Assembly (NCBI GenBank): GCA_032871835.1
Contig: CM065299.1
Span: 42,110,706 to 42,174,705, forward strand
Direction of reading: 5' to 3'
DNA: 64,000 nt
From: Dipteronia dyeriana
Lineage: Eukaryota; Streptophyta; Magnoliopsida; Sapindales; Sapindaceae
The position numbers and the translations under genes were made by a program. Positions 33,979 through 45,756 of this stretch are shown piece by piece (position 1 is the stretch's first letter; every line of letters begins with the position of its first letter). Under the pieces are notes generated by a model that was not told where the DNA came from, ran no database searches, and saw only the letters and a program-made list of their open reading frames with translations.

Positions 33979-36459
33979 ATGTCAAAAATCAGTTATGACT
34001 CCGTCGATTCCCTCACTGATGGTGCAGATGTTTCCTGTCTTGCCCATGGAAAGCAGGCACAATGAGACCTTGACAATAACGACTCACCACCGACCCTACA
34101 ACGTCATCGGTCGAACAGGAACGTAGCTATCGGGACTGGGTTTTCTAATTGACCAGATAATCCCCTGAGCTTGGTTGATGAAGATTTCGACAAGGAAAAT
34201 AGGGACATTGCTACTGGGAAAGGCCAAGTCACAATTGTTGGTCCTTCTCTGGAGAGGCTTCCTCATTATGGCTTCATGGTCATTCCAGACTCCAACGTTG
34301 ATCCACAGTTGACCAGTCTTATGAGGTCTAAATATGGCATTCCTTGCATCATCTCTCTCACAGTTCCCCATAGAAACTATGATGTCTTTAATCTACCCAA
34401 AGGCATGCTCCTCATACATGTGGCAGCCTTTGAGAATGGGGTCAGGCTTCCTCTTCATCTTACACTTTGGCGGGTTCTCAACGCCCTACTGCTAGCTCCC
34501 CTCCTACTAACACATGAATTCTCATGTTATAAAGGTAACAATATGAGCTAAACAAGGTTACTCGGGAGCCCGAAGATGAGGAGCTGGCATACCTCTTTTA
34601 AATTGGAAGCTTGTCCGAAACTCCTCGAGGTCAGTTCTATGCCAAGGCAAAGAACAAGCTCAATTTCATCATCCCTAGTGCTTCGAAGAAAGATCCTGTT
34701 TTGAAGGAGAAGTGGATCCTAGGGGAAATGATTGTATAAGATCGACCTTCATTGGCAGGCATGAGTTCCCAGTTCCCATTGCTTTCAACGATAAACCCTC
34801 GTGGGGTCGGGATTCCTTACCTACTGACTCTGAGATTATGCTGCAGGCCATCCTCGCCAGGAACTAATTGAATCTGAAGTTCTCAATCGCTGACCCCTTC
34901 AATTCTCACCAAGTAAATTGTTATCTGTGAATTTCTGATGCTACTCCTTGTAAGTAGCACTGAGCCATCTTGTTTCGTTTCATTGATTAGCTCGGCCCTG
35001 ACGACTTTTTTTTTTATTAACAGTTTTTGTTGTTGCTCCAACTTCTCACGAGGTCTAGCAATCTCGTACCCCTCTTCCTCATACAACACTACCCCGGGGA
35101 GCCCTCTTAGCTACCTCAGAAAAATGAGGGCCTACTGTTTCAGTTGGAGTTTTGCCTGCTTCAGTTCCATTACCTTCCCAAGTTAGCTCCAATGTGGCTA
35201 TTCTTGCGTCACGAGCTACTAGAGTGCTAAACCAAGGGAGGCCCACTTTTCAGGCTGCTGATACTACCACCTCTGCCCTTTCATTGGTGGCCTATGCTAT
35301 AGTTACTGCCCCTTCAGCCACGTTACCCGTTGCCTCTGCTGCTTTGTTTACGTCATAAGCTTCTCAAGCTTCGGTAGACCCCGAGGCCGGTGTTCCAGAG
35401 GTTCCCCTGCCAGCTCTCACCATCAATCGAGCTCGGTAGGGTAGGAAAAGGTCTTGGAGTAGTTAGCCATGTCCTACCCGGGTAGTAGGCTCTCTAGGGT
35501 GGCTTCAATCCCCATGGACATCTTGCTTATCAAGGGGTCCTCTCTTCTGGCTGAGATAACTTCTCCTTTATCTTTCCTGTGAATGTTGGCACTGAACATT
35601 CTCTAATCTTGGTTTTATATCCTGTAGGCCTTCAAATTCAATCTGGCGATTGGCCACCAGGTAGCATCTCTCTGTGACCCAACCGTACAAGTTGTTGCAG
35701 GAAGCCGAGAGAACCATGGGGTTACTTACACAGGCTCAAACTTTGGTGCAAGAGATGACTTCTAGTCAGAAGAAAATGGAAGCAGAACTGGTCGAGCTTC
35801 AGTGCCATCATATGAGGTCAAAACGCTCCCTTGATACAAAACCCTTATATCTGAACAGCGGGCAAAACAGAGGGATTCCTGGAAAGCAGAAGCCAGAATG
35901 CTAAAGGTTGATGTCCAAGATCTTTGTGTTCAAACGGTAAATTTGCAAGCCGAAGTGGATGTTTCTTTTAGCGAGGGGTACTTCTATGCCACCTTCCAGA
36001 TTATCGAAGCCCTCCCTTCCCTTCCCTATTTGACGTATTAGTTATTGCAAATTGGGATAGGGAGGAGATTATGACCATGACTGCAAAGATGTCCCGTTCA
36101 AAGGGTGAAAGGACTTGAGCTGGGAAACAAGCAGTTGTAACAGATCCTCATCTTCCTCCTCCAGTTTTACCAGTTTTAGGTCCTGGGAAACCTCTAGTAG
36201 GGTTCATCCAGCACAGTCTGAGGGAGACCTACTAAATGCCTGGGGAAAGGTCTACAACTGTCCTAAAGAATCCTCTAAAGAAGAACTAGAGGTTGAACAA
36301 AACCGGATAGATTCTTTGTAAAACCTTCTAAATGCTGCCATCCCTCATGAGGTTATGGCGGTGGTTAATGAGGATTTGGAAGAGGACCCCGCTGAGAAAC
36401 AGGCAATGAAGGATCGCCGAGAGGAAGGGGTAACGGGTAAAGACGGCAATGGCGAGTAA
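33979..36459 (+). pseudogene. Antisense gene of E, gypsy-type-transposon domain (PF04195-like)
   Basis: It starts ATG-TCA at 33979 ('MSKISYDSVDSLTDG') and ends near TAA 36457. The opening frame is interrupted by two stops before 34171, then runs to 34551 with 'GPSLERLPHYGFMVIPD', 'RSKYGIP' and 'VRLPLHLTLWRVLNAL', which resembles the PF04195 domain of plant proteins annotated as putative gypsy type transposon. After a frameshift come 'GQFYAKAKNKLNFIIP', a charged region with coiled-coil character (about 35670-35900), and a Pro-rich then acidic C-terminus. The total (about 827 codons) nearly equals that of the F copy (about 823). Genes in this position and orientation are known from Grande and Retand; their role is unknown. 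Confidence 0.85.
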
Positions 36460-37639
36460 CTACTTGAGGGAGAGACAGGAGGAGGGAACTAGGAGAAAGC
36501 AGAAGACTGATACAGTCTAACCTCAAACACTTGATTTTGTTGCCTATAAAAAGGGGTGTGCTCCTCGCTTAAGACATGTCTACTTAGCCTTTTTCTTTAT
36601 CATTCTTCCATTTTTTGTAGCCCAAAACAGTGGTTTAGGCTCCCATCTTGATAACTGTAGCCTTTATAGGGGATGGGCTACCATACCATTAATGAAAGCT
36701 GACTTTAGATTTCATTCATACCTACTAAAATGAACTTTGATTTGACTGACATCTCCTTGCTTAATTACTGATCTCAACCTAGATGCGACCTCATAAATAA
36801 CTTAACTTAATCAAATTCGGTAAGAATAAAGAGATCCTAAATTTGTTTTAAGTGTATAAGCGGATAGCTTGCCCAAGCTCTCAGCTCTCGATAGAAACTT
36901 GTACCTTGATGACTTTAGTGAGTAGTCCCCTTATATGATTTTAGGTTAGCTTGCATCTATCACAGTAAGCAATCATATGCACATGGAGGATTAGTATATA
37001 ATAATAACTTGGGCACTGAAGTTTAGGTAGGAAAACTATTTTAGCCCAGGTCCCTCTCGGGGGTTGTAGCTAGACCGAGGTATCAGGAAGGCCTATCTAG
37101 CTAGTTCCTGGCCTCGAGGTATGGATGACAACTATGCTCTTACACACAGATCTTTCTTGGGGGTGGTAGCCTGACCAGGGCATCAGAAGGGCTATTTAGC
37201 TATTTCCTAGTCTCAAGATCAGGATGGCAACTATGCTCTTACACACAAACCCTTCTTAGGGGTGGTAGCTCGACCAAGGCATCAAAAGGGCTATTTAGCT
37301 ATTTCTTGGTTTTGAGATCTGGATGAAAACTATGCTCTTACAAATAGACCCTTCTTGGTGGGGGTGGTACCCAAACGAGGCATCAAGGATAGAGACGGGG
37401 CTTCCCCGACTAATCCCTCATCTTGAGATGGTTATGTTGAACTCACTCGTGTAGAACCTAATGAGATATAAAGAAATTACTGTAAAATATAATCAATGAT
37501 GAAGAAAACAGACTTTATTGATAAAGAATGGAGTACATTATTGTTGGAGATTTTATTGAAACCTAAATGGAGGTAGTCTGCTCACGAGTCCTCTGTCTGA
37601 GGGAAATACTTCCTCAGGTGATCTGCATTCTAGTTGTCA
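36460..37639 (-). repeat. Spacer of E with 99-bp tandem repeats
   Basis: Between the antisense gene and integrase lies about 1.2 kb with no coding signal. At about 37030-37430 are some four copies of a unit recurring every 99 bp; the anchor 'actatgctctta' or its start occurs at 37131, 37230 and 37329. The unit is the reverse complement of the 97-bp unit of F. The part 36540-37020 is AT-rich and unassigned. Confidence 0.88.
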
Positions 37640-39756
37640 TCGATGGGTCGACCATCTATGTCCTCGAGCTTATATGCCCCGTTGGGACCACTACCTTTAC
37701 CAAATACGGTCCTTCCCAGTTAGGTCCTAGGACACTATCTGACCTCTTCCTGGTATTCGAGGTCACTTTCCTAAGAACTAGATCCCCATCCTTAAAGCTT
37801 CGAGCTTTAACCTTCAAGTTGAAGTACCTAACGATCTTGCTTTGGTAGATAGCTACTTTCTCATCTACCAGATCTTATTTCTCTTCCATGAGATCTAGAT
37901 TATCTCAGAGATTGTTCACATTGCTTCTATGTTCAAAGTGTTGCACTCTGAAGGAGGTTAGTTTGTGCTTAATGGGAAAAACTGTTTCAACCCTGAAGGT
38001 CAAGGAATATGGTGTTTCTCCGGTGGTTGTTCTCTTAGTGGTCTGGTAAGCCCAGAGAACCTCAGGAAGCTCTTCGGCCAATTTACCCTTTCTCTACTAT
38101 AATTTCTTCTTTAACAGCTTCTTGATAATGTTATTGGTGGATTCCACCAGTTCATTAGTTTGAGGGTGGGCTAGTGAAGCAAACCTAAGGTCGATTCCCA
38201 ATCTTTTGCCAAAGTCCTTGAATCGGCCATTATCAAACTGCTGACCTAGGCCGGCTACATTGATTAGAAGAGTTTTGAATCTACAGACTATACTGTTCTT
38301 GATAAACCTTGTTGTGCTTTCTTTCAATATCTGAAAGAGTGGTCCGATTTCGACCCACCTGGTAAAATAGTCGATCACCACAATAACATGCTTGGCTTGT
38401 CTAGGAGTGGTTTAAAGTGGTTCGATCAGGTCGAATCCTTACATAGAAAAAGGGTAAGGTGAGCTAAGAGATGACAGACGCTCAGAAGGGAGGTGGCTCA
38501 AGTTGGAGGTCTTCTGGCATGGTTCACAAGATTGTACAAAGTTCTTTGCATCTTAATGGATAGTTGGCCAGTAATACCCCATGCAGAGTACTTGATATGC
38601 TAGAACTTCCCCACCAACGTGGTTCCCACATTACCCAGAGTGAACCTATCTTAATGCCCATTTGGCATCATCAGGATGCAAACATCGATAGAGGGGAAAG
38701 AACTTGCCCCTCTTGTAAAGGTACCTATCCACCAAGCAATACCGGACAGAGAGCCTCTTGATTCTTCTAGCTTGATCGAGCTCCTGGGAAGCTTTCCTTT
38801 CTTGAGATAAACCATTATTGTATCCATCCAGCATGGCTGATGATCCAAGGTACAAATCTTCTTGCCTGCTGCTGTGCTTGGTTGGGTGATCACTTGGAGG
38901 GGAACTCTCTGAGGTAAGACCTGGCCACCATTCGCAACTATCATGGCTAGGACATATGCTCGATGATTCTGTTGTCGGGTACCTGCTTGATCTTTAATCC
39001 CTTAAATTTACTTTTAAGCATTTGAACCAGCTTCAAGTAGGCAATCATGTTATCTCCTTTTCCCTGATACACCCTGAAAACTTGATTGACTATGAGTAAT
39101 GAGTCATTCTTGACCTGCAGGTAATCAACCCCGAGCTAGACGCCTACCTTTAACCCTGCTAGGAGGGCTTCATACTTCGCCTCATTGTTGGTGACCTTAA
39201 ACTCGAATCTTAAACAGTGGCAACATTCAGCCCCCTATGGGTCTATTAGCACTATGATAGCTCCTCCCCAGGCTTGTCCGGATGCTCTATCTATGCAGAG
39301 GATCCAGGATTTGCTTTCCTCCATCCAACTGTCGAACTCTAAAATCTTCTCTGGAGCTATATTTACCACTGGGGAGGTCACTCGACCTGGAGGAGCTGAT
39401 AACTCTGCCATATAGTCTGCTAAAGCCTGGGCTTTGATTATGGTCCTAGAATTATAATTTAAATCAAATTTGGTGAGATCTAGGGCCCCTAAAACTAGTC
39501 TTCCAGATACATCCGGCCTTTGTTAGAATTAACGGAGAGGTTAGTCTGACACTACTGCTATTGGTAAAGCTTGAAAGTAGAGACAGAGCTTCCTTACCGA
39601 TGTTACTAGAGCATAGACGAGCTTATCTTGAAGAGTGTAATTTTTTTCTGGCTTGGTTACGGTGTGGCTTACGTAGTAGATGGGTCATTGAACCATATCT
39701 CCACATTCCTTGACCAAGGCCCTACTCACAGTAGTTTCTAAAACAGCCAAGTAAAT
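37640..39756 (-). pseudogene. Gypsy E RNase H and integrase
   Basis: RNase H near 39450-38940: 'WILCIDRASGQAWGGA', 'FEFKVTNNEAKYEAL', 'VKNDSLLIVNQVFRVYQG', broken by stops. Integrase from about 38770: 'YCLVDRYLYKRGKFF', a zinc motif ending in CEPCQK near 38520, 'VIDYFTRWVEIG' near 38375, 'GLGQQFDNGRFKDFGKR' near 38240, 'HPQTNELVESTN' near 38170, and a C-terminal 'GPNWEGPYLVK' near 37700. The D, D and E positions of the DDE triad are each readable. Stops near 38097 and in the linker show decay. Confidence 0.9.
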
Positions 39757-40960
39757 TTATAGCTCCTCTCTAGAACTCGGCTTGACTAGTAATGGAGGGC
39801 TCGTCAGATATTTTTTCAAGGCTTGAAAGGCTTGCTCACTCTCCATGTCCCATTTCATGTTTATTCCGTGCTTGACATCTTTGAAGAAAAGGAGACATCT
39901 ATCGGTAGGCCGAGAAATGAACCTGTTAAGCGCTGCTATCTGCCTAGTCAAGACTTGAACATGTTTAAGTGATGCGAGGGATTCTAGATCCAAGATAGCC
40001 TTGATATTTTCTGGGTTAGCCACTACTTCTCTCTTATGAACCATGAAGCCCAGAAACTTTCCCGCAGTTACCTCAAAGGCACATTTAAAGAGGTTCAATC
40101 TTATCTGGTTTTCCGTTAGGATCATGAAAGTTTTACGAAGGTCATCCTGATGTCCTTCTACGAATTGTGATTTCGTGATCATGTCATCGATGTATACCTC
40201 CATCGACCTTCCAATCTCTGGTCTAAACAGTCGGTTAACTAGTAGCTGGTATGAAGCCCCAGCCTTCTTGAGACAAAATAACATTACTTTATAACAGTAC
40301 AGACCTTTTTCAGTAATGAAACTGCTCTCATCTTGGTCGGCTAGATGCATCTTAATCTTGTTGTACCCCGAGAGTCCATCCATGAAGCTCAGGAACTTGT
40401 TTACTAATGTGGAGTCAACTAGCTGATCGATCTTCAGTAAAGGAAAATTGTCTTTTGGACATGCCCGGTTGAGGTAGGTGTAGTCAACACAGATACACCA
40501 CTTCCTATTCGCCTTCGTGACAATGACCACGTTGGCGATCCATTCGGGGTAGCGCGCCTCTCTAATGAAGCTCGCTTTGATTAATTTGTTTACTTACTTC
40601 TGAACCGCGTTATTTCTTTCGGTGTTAAAGTGAAACCTTTTCTGCTTGACTAGTTTGAATGTTGGATTCACTGCAAATCAGTGAGCAGTCAATGACATTT
40701 GGATCCCGGGCATCTCATCGTGATTCCAAGTGAAGATGTCTTTAAATTCTTTGAGGAGCTTGATTAGACCCTCATTCACTTCTGGCCCTAAAGAAGCTTC
40801 AAACTTGACGACCTTTGAAGGATCATCCATCCGGATGGGTATCTCCTCAAGCTTATCCACAGGATGCCCGCTGGCCCATACCCTGCTCCATTCTTCTTCA
40901 TTTGGGATCACGGGGTTATCCTCTGGGTGAGCCGCAGGCTTTATATCCTCTAGGGCCATC
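39757..40960 (-). pseudogene. Gypsy E reverse transcriptase
   Basis: This is the best-preserved RT in the window, open for 257 codons from 40530 to 39757. It has 'CVDYTYLNRACPKDNF', motif A 'FLSFMDGLSGYN', the motif B region 'KVMLFCLKKAGASYQ', 'MEVYIDDMITKS' near 40190, 'KFLGFMVHKREV' and 'ALNRFISRPTDRCL'. All three catalytic Asp positions are present. The upstream segment (40959-40678, 'EFKDIFTWNHDEMPGIQM') lies in the same frame behind one or two stops, consistent with single C-to-T changes. It continues into RNase H. Confidence 0.94.
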
Positions 40961-41055
40961 CAGGGTGTTTCCCCATCCTGGATTACTGTAACCTGTACAG
41001 ACTGTTTTGCTAGAGCTGTAGGGTTGGCAGAAACTGCGTAGCACTTCCTGGCTGC

Positions 41056-41532
41056 TTACTGGTCAACATGTACCTCCCCTACCTTGTCTTCTACCTTAAA
41101 CTTTAGGATATTATGGTAAATGGATAGGACCCCCTTCAAATACGATAGAAAGGGTCTTCCTGGTATCGCATTATATGCCGTTGGGGTATCTATCACCACG
41201 AAGTCTGTCATAACATTTTGTTGAAGAGTTTTTGTTTTAGTTATCACTGGAGGGATCTTCGACCCTACAGGTATGATCGAGTCCCAAGTGAATCCATACA
41301 CGAGGATTGTGCAGCTATTATAACACCATTGTTTCAAATTTAGCTTCTCTAAGGCATCTCTAAAAAAGACGTCGACGCTACTGCCTGTGTCGACGAGCAC
41401 ACGATAGACCATGCAGTTGGCAATCTGTATCGTGATCACCATGAGATCATCATGCATTGGTAAAAATAATCTATGCAGACTGAGAGGGGTCAGATGGGTT
41501 CTAATTAACCTTAAAGATACCTCACCCTTCAT
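41056..41532 (-). pseudogene. Gypsy E protease
   Basis: Open for 158 codons in the same frame as RT. It contains 'YRVLVDTGSSVDVFF', the DTG catalytic motif, and the C-terminal 'YNAIPGRPFL' of plant retrovirus-type proteases, with the region between at normal length. A stop just after it (near 41053) separates it from RT and is explained by one C-to-T change in a CAA codon. On its own the domain looks intact. Confidence 0.9.
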
Positions 41533-41721
41533 CTTTGTGAAGGACCTTCATCGCATGGTGTTTTCTGGAAAAATTGAAGGTGCCAGCGAATGTGGGTCCT
41601 CAATTGATGGTATGTATCACCTGGATTTGCTGCATCAGATCCATCTGCTCCTTTTTCTCCTCTCGGTGTGTTTACGGATCTCAACTTTTACTTCCCTCCC
41701 AGTCTGAATGTTGTCCCTAAC

Positions 41722-43410
41722 TTATTGTAATAACTTTACCAAGCATCCTCCTCTTATCAGAGCCTCGATCTGGTTGCATAGGTTATAGCACTCTGAAGTG
41801 TTGTGACCGACGTTTTCATGAAAGTCACAGAACTTATATCGGTTCCTTCTATCGATGGGGGCTTTCATGGGTACGGGCTTCTGTAGTAGCCCATTATCTT
41901 GGATGGCGAGGTAGATCATTTCATGGGATGCATTTAAGAGGTTTTGTGATCGTATCCTCTCTCATCTCGCGTTACAGAGGCTACTATCCTGGGAGGAGGC
42001 GAAGCCCGCATAGAGGTTGGCCTTACTGGGTACCTTTCTTGCTTGGGTTGAGAAATGGGGAAGTGAAAGGTCTACCTATTGGGAGGTTTGTTCTGATTTT
42101 ATTTAACTGGTTCAAGTTTAGGAGTTTCTTTCTTCTGTCATTTTACCATTTTCATACCGTCATGCTTTATTTTGACCTTGAGCTGCTCGTCGAGTTTGAC
42201 TTGCTCTAAAGCCCGATCATAGGCCTCTTGGTAGGTCTCCGGGGGGTCATTTGGCAAAGGATGGAAAAAGCTTACCCGCCCACAGATTTCGCTTGAAATT
42301 GGCAAGGGTCTCTTTCTTAGTGAAGACCCCCATTTGGATGACTTCCTTGTGGAACCGCTCCACATAAGCCTAAAGGGTTTCCCCTCTCTCTGGGATCACG
42401 TATTATAAATGGATGGGATCCTTCATCCGGGGTTTGATTCTTTAAAGAAGTCCACACTTTCAGTGGGTAGTTTTCTGAACCAGGTCTTGGAAAAATCTGT
42501 TAGCGTTGTAGGAAATATCCAGCACATAGCAGCCCTGGTTATGTTATGGACTTCCATCTGTTGTACAGAGCTCTCTGAGTGGCTCAAAGGATCCTTCATA
42601 CAGGAGAACTTGTCTGATGGCATCTTAAACTTTGGTGGGAGCTCCGCCTCCCAGATTCTTTTGGTAAATAGGGTTTTCATCAAGCTCAGGGGTTTTTTTT
42701 TACCTCTTTACCCTTCTCTTTTTACAATTGTTGGATCTCCTTCTGCATCTTAGCCAGCTGGTCCCTCATGCACTTATTTCTATGCTTATTAGAATCGACC
42801 TGGTAGCTCTCATTGTCAGATCTTCTCGATGAGCTGGATACTTCCACATTGTCATCTTTAAGGGTAGGCTCTACTTGCGTAGTTTGCCGGCTACCTCTAA
42901 CTTCAACTCGAGGTTCCCTTATGGAAGTCGCCGATCTAGGGGGCTGGGAGGTGCCCTTGGTGGAATATTGAGTGCCAACTTAACCTGCCTAGGTTGATAG
43001 TTGGTTTGCCTATCCGGGACTGAGGGCATGGCCTCTAGCTCGTCCTAGATGGAAGTTGTAGGCCCTGTCCTATTGTAGGCAGGGATCGGTGAGAGGGGGG
43101 TCCCAGTTGATCTAAGGCAGATCACCTAGCAGCGGGTCAGCTTGTCTCTCCTCAGATTCCCAGATCTACCAGTTGAGGATCAATTTCTTTTACAGCTAGA
43201 CGGAGGCAGACATTTTCCATAATGGTTGCTGTATGCTGATTGATCACAACTTGGTTCACCAACAGAGGGGTCAGAGCCACCTCTGTGCCTGGCTGATGCG
43301 ATGCTGGCTTATGGTGCTTAGATTTATTTCCCTTTTTTTGCCCTCTCTAGGTTGAGGGGGCAGATGGATGTCCTGAGGTTTTGGGTTGTCCTCGAGAGGA
43401 GTGAAGCCTC
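41722..43410 (-). pseudogene. Gypsy E gag
   Basis: Recognisable pieces in order: 'RIWEAELPPKFKMP' (42660), 'MCWIFPTTLTDFSKTWFRK' (42520), 'PETYQEAYDRALEQVKLDEQ' (42240) and 'NRYKFCDFHENVGHNTSEC' (41850), the last a Tat-type zinc knuckle with its Cys and His residues present. Frameshifts near 42400 and 42130 and several stops divide it. The N-terminal 700 bp (43410-42700) are weakly coding and match the same part of D poorly. Confidence 0.88.
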
Positions 43411-43468
43411 ATGATTACTGTAAAACAACTAACTTTTTAGTGTAAAAATTATGGTGTGAGCAATTTCA

Positions 43469-43487
43469 CACAGACGGTGCAAGAAAG
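43469..43487 (-). other. Primer binding site region of element E
   Basis: Minus strand CTTTC-TTGCACCGTCTGTG next to the LTR. It corresponds to TGGCGCCGTCTGTG in H with two changes, so it has decayed. Confidence 0.72.
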
Positions 43488-44604
43488 TGTTAACGGAGAA
43501 TTTACTCGAGGTGAGAAATTTTGGTTAACACCCTCGAGACCACTACCACGTAGGTGGTGGCTGGGGTTGGTACTTTAGGTACCTAACCTGATTGAATAAA
43601 GGTGGATGTGTAACGAAGATATGAATATAATGAGAAAGGGAATGTAATGGCTTTATTATCAACTGTGAATAACGCACAAAAGACTTTAAACACTCTCAAT
43701 CTCTCTGGGATACAGTAGCGTGGCAACCTCGTGCATGTCGAATAGTAGAATACAATGACGATCGTGTTTCCGTTACAGAATATAGGCCATGAATCCTTTC
43801 TTCCTCTCCCTCTGGCGATCATACTTGGGCATATTTATACATGGTCCGAATGGTTTAAACTTGTGGATCTATCGCCCTGATTCTCTAAATTCATTCCATC
43901 CTTATCAAGCAGGATCTTTTATTTAAAAGTCATTGAATTTGAATAAATAACGGATTTAAGAATATCTTTGGTGGAGATAAGTTTGCTTTCTTTTTGGACT
44001 CAATCTCTTGCCTTACACTTACGTAGAGTTTTAATGTTTGTTAAAGTGTAGATATGATCTTGTGTGTATTCATGGCATGTAACTTCGTGTAGGTCATCGA
44101 GTTTGGTGTTCGTTGTTTCGTAGAGCAAAGTAGACCCATGCCTTAGTTCTGGTCCCAGAAGCTTGGCTTGATCTTTCCTGGTCCTTTAGAGTTTTAGATA
44201 GTCTTGTGGGCACTCAATGGGGGTAGCATGGATTAGGCGAGCTTCTTCTTTCTCATCAAGATAGGTTCAAATCTTCCTTCGAAGAGATGAAGCAATACTA
44301 TAGTGCAAGATGGGCACTTAATGGGTCTCTCTTTGTGCTTGGGGAGGATGGCTGGCTTCAATAGATGCTACAAGGTAGTTTTGACCTTGAGAAGCCTTGA
44401 TTTGGTGGAAGGAGCTCGATTCATTTGTGTTAGGCCTCACCTTATATGCTATCTAAGCTCGGTGACCTTTCCTTACTTTGACAGGGTGGTTCCGAAGCTA
44501 GACCCCAGGAACCGGGGTTCCAGGATAGGTGATCTCGGGTTTAGATTTGGGTTGGGAGAGTGGAAAAATTCTCTTTGGTCCCTAGCCAAATTTGGCTATT
44601 AACA
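43488..44604 (-). repeat. 5' LTR of element E
   Basis: 1117 bp, TGTTAACGG to GCTATTAACA, partner of 32544-33660. Minus-strand TATA-like sequence at 43831-43840. Followed by the right target copy ACAAG. Confidence 0.94.
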
Positions 44605-45756
44605 ACAAGTATACCTGGTAGTATCAGAAATGGTAGTCAGTGGGCTTTGGTTAAGGAGTGCAGGGATGGGGTCTAGAGACCTATTTACTATATCAGCCAT
44701 GTGCGATCCAAGCCATAAAAAACTACCTCCCCCTTAAGAAGCTCGCCCTCGCCCTGGTCACCTTGACCAGGAAGCTCTATTCGTATTTTCAAGCTCATAC
44801 AATGGCAACAGTAACAGAACAAACTTCTCTTCCAGTTCTTACAGAGGCTGGATATATCTGAAAGGCTTGCCCTATGGGCTTTAAAGCTTACCCAGTTCGA
44901 CCTGAAGTACCTGTCTAAAACAACAATCAAGGCTCAGGATCTACCAGACTTCATAGTTGAGTTCTCAGCCCTCCCGAGTGAGGGGACACCGGTAACATTA
45001 GATCCAGCTTATGAGAAACTTCAAAAAGGCAAAAATTTGGCGAAAGAAAGTAAAGGTTGGACTTTTTACGCTGATGGGGCATCTGGGTAGGCATGGGGAG
45101 GTGTTGGCATAATCCTGATCGGTCCTGAAAAAACAGACTATTGCCATAATTTTAGGTTTGAATTTAGAGCAACCAATAATGAAGCTGAGGACGAAGCTCA
45201 TAGCTAAAATATGGGTCGCCATCGAGCTTGGCACTGATTATGTGCATGCTAATAACGACTCACTACTTCTTGTCAACCAAGTTACAGGACTTTACCAAGC
45301 CAAAGGCAATAACATGGCAGCCTACTTGAAGCTAGTCTAGCAACTAAGGGCGAGGTTCAAGGGATTCTGGATCGAGCAGATACCTCGACTGCAAACCATC
45401 GGGCGGACGTCTTAGCAAAGATAGCTACAAATGGAGGACAAGCTCATCCTAAGGGAGTACCCCTCCAGGGGATCACCTAATCGAGTATAACAGTGGGCAA
45501 AGATATCAGCCATGTGGATCGACTTCTCTGTTGGAAGGACCCGATAGCTAACTACCTCCAGGAGGGAAAGCTTTATGAGGACCCTTACCAAGCCTGAAAG
45601 TTCAAAAGACAGTCAGTTCGGTATTGCCTGATTGACGGGTACCTCTACCGGAGGGGGAAATCCCTTCCCCTACTTCTATGTCTTCATCCATGCTAGTTAG
45701 GCGTTAAGAGAGATCCATTCTGGGACTACGGGAACTGGGGAGGTTAGCCTTCAAGA
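44605..45756 (+). pseudogene. Gypsy D pol continued: RT end, RNase H, start of integrase
   Basis: This continues the RT from 32543 after removal of E. It encodes the RT/RNase H connection, then 'GWTFYADGASG' near 45060 (RNase H Asp present), 'FRFEFRATNNEAE' near 45155, 'RYCLIDGYLYRRGKSLPL' near 45610, and then stops abruptly near 45756 at the first lines of the integrase zinc domain. What follows is the antisense gene. The core of integrase and the tandem repeat block, both present in E and F, have been deleted. Confidence 0.88.

Larger units (their letters stand above)
32544..44604 (-). mobile_element. Element E: complete Ty3/gypsy (Tat-type) with antisense gene
   Basis: This 12,061-bp element has two 1117-bp LTRs (32544-33660 and 43488-44604) and a perfect target duplication ACAAG (32539-32543 and 44605-44609). 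Minus-strand order: 5' LTR, primer site, gag (43410-41722), protease (41532-41056), RT (40960-39757), RNase H, integrase (38770-37640), tandem repeats (about 37430-37030), antisense gene on the plus strand (33979-36459), 3' LTR. This layout matches what is known of the Grande/Retand type within Tat. The LTRs differ at about one base in ten over their first 250 bp by eye, so it is an old copy. Confidence 0.95.

Noticed and set aside
35152..35358. Separate small Ala/Ser/Thr-rich gene
   Set aside because: It falls within the low-complexity middle of the E antisense gene and is part of it, out of frame by indels.
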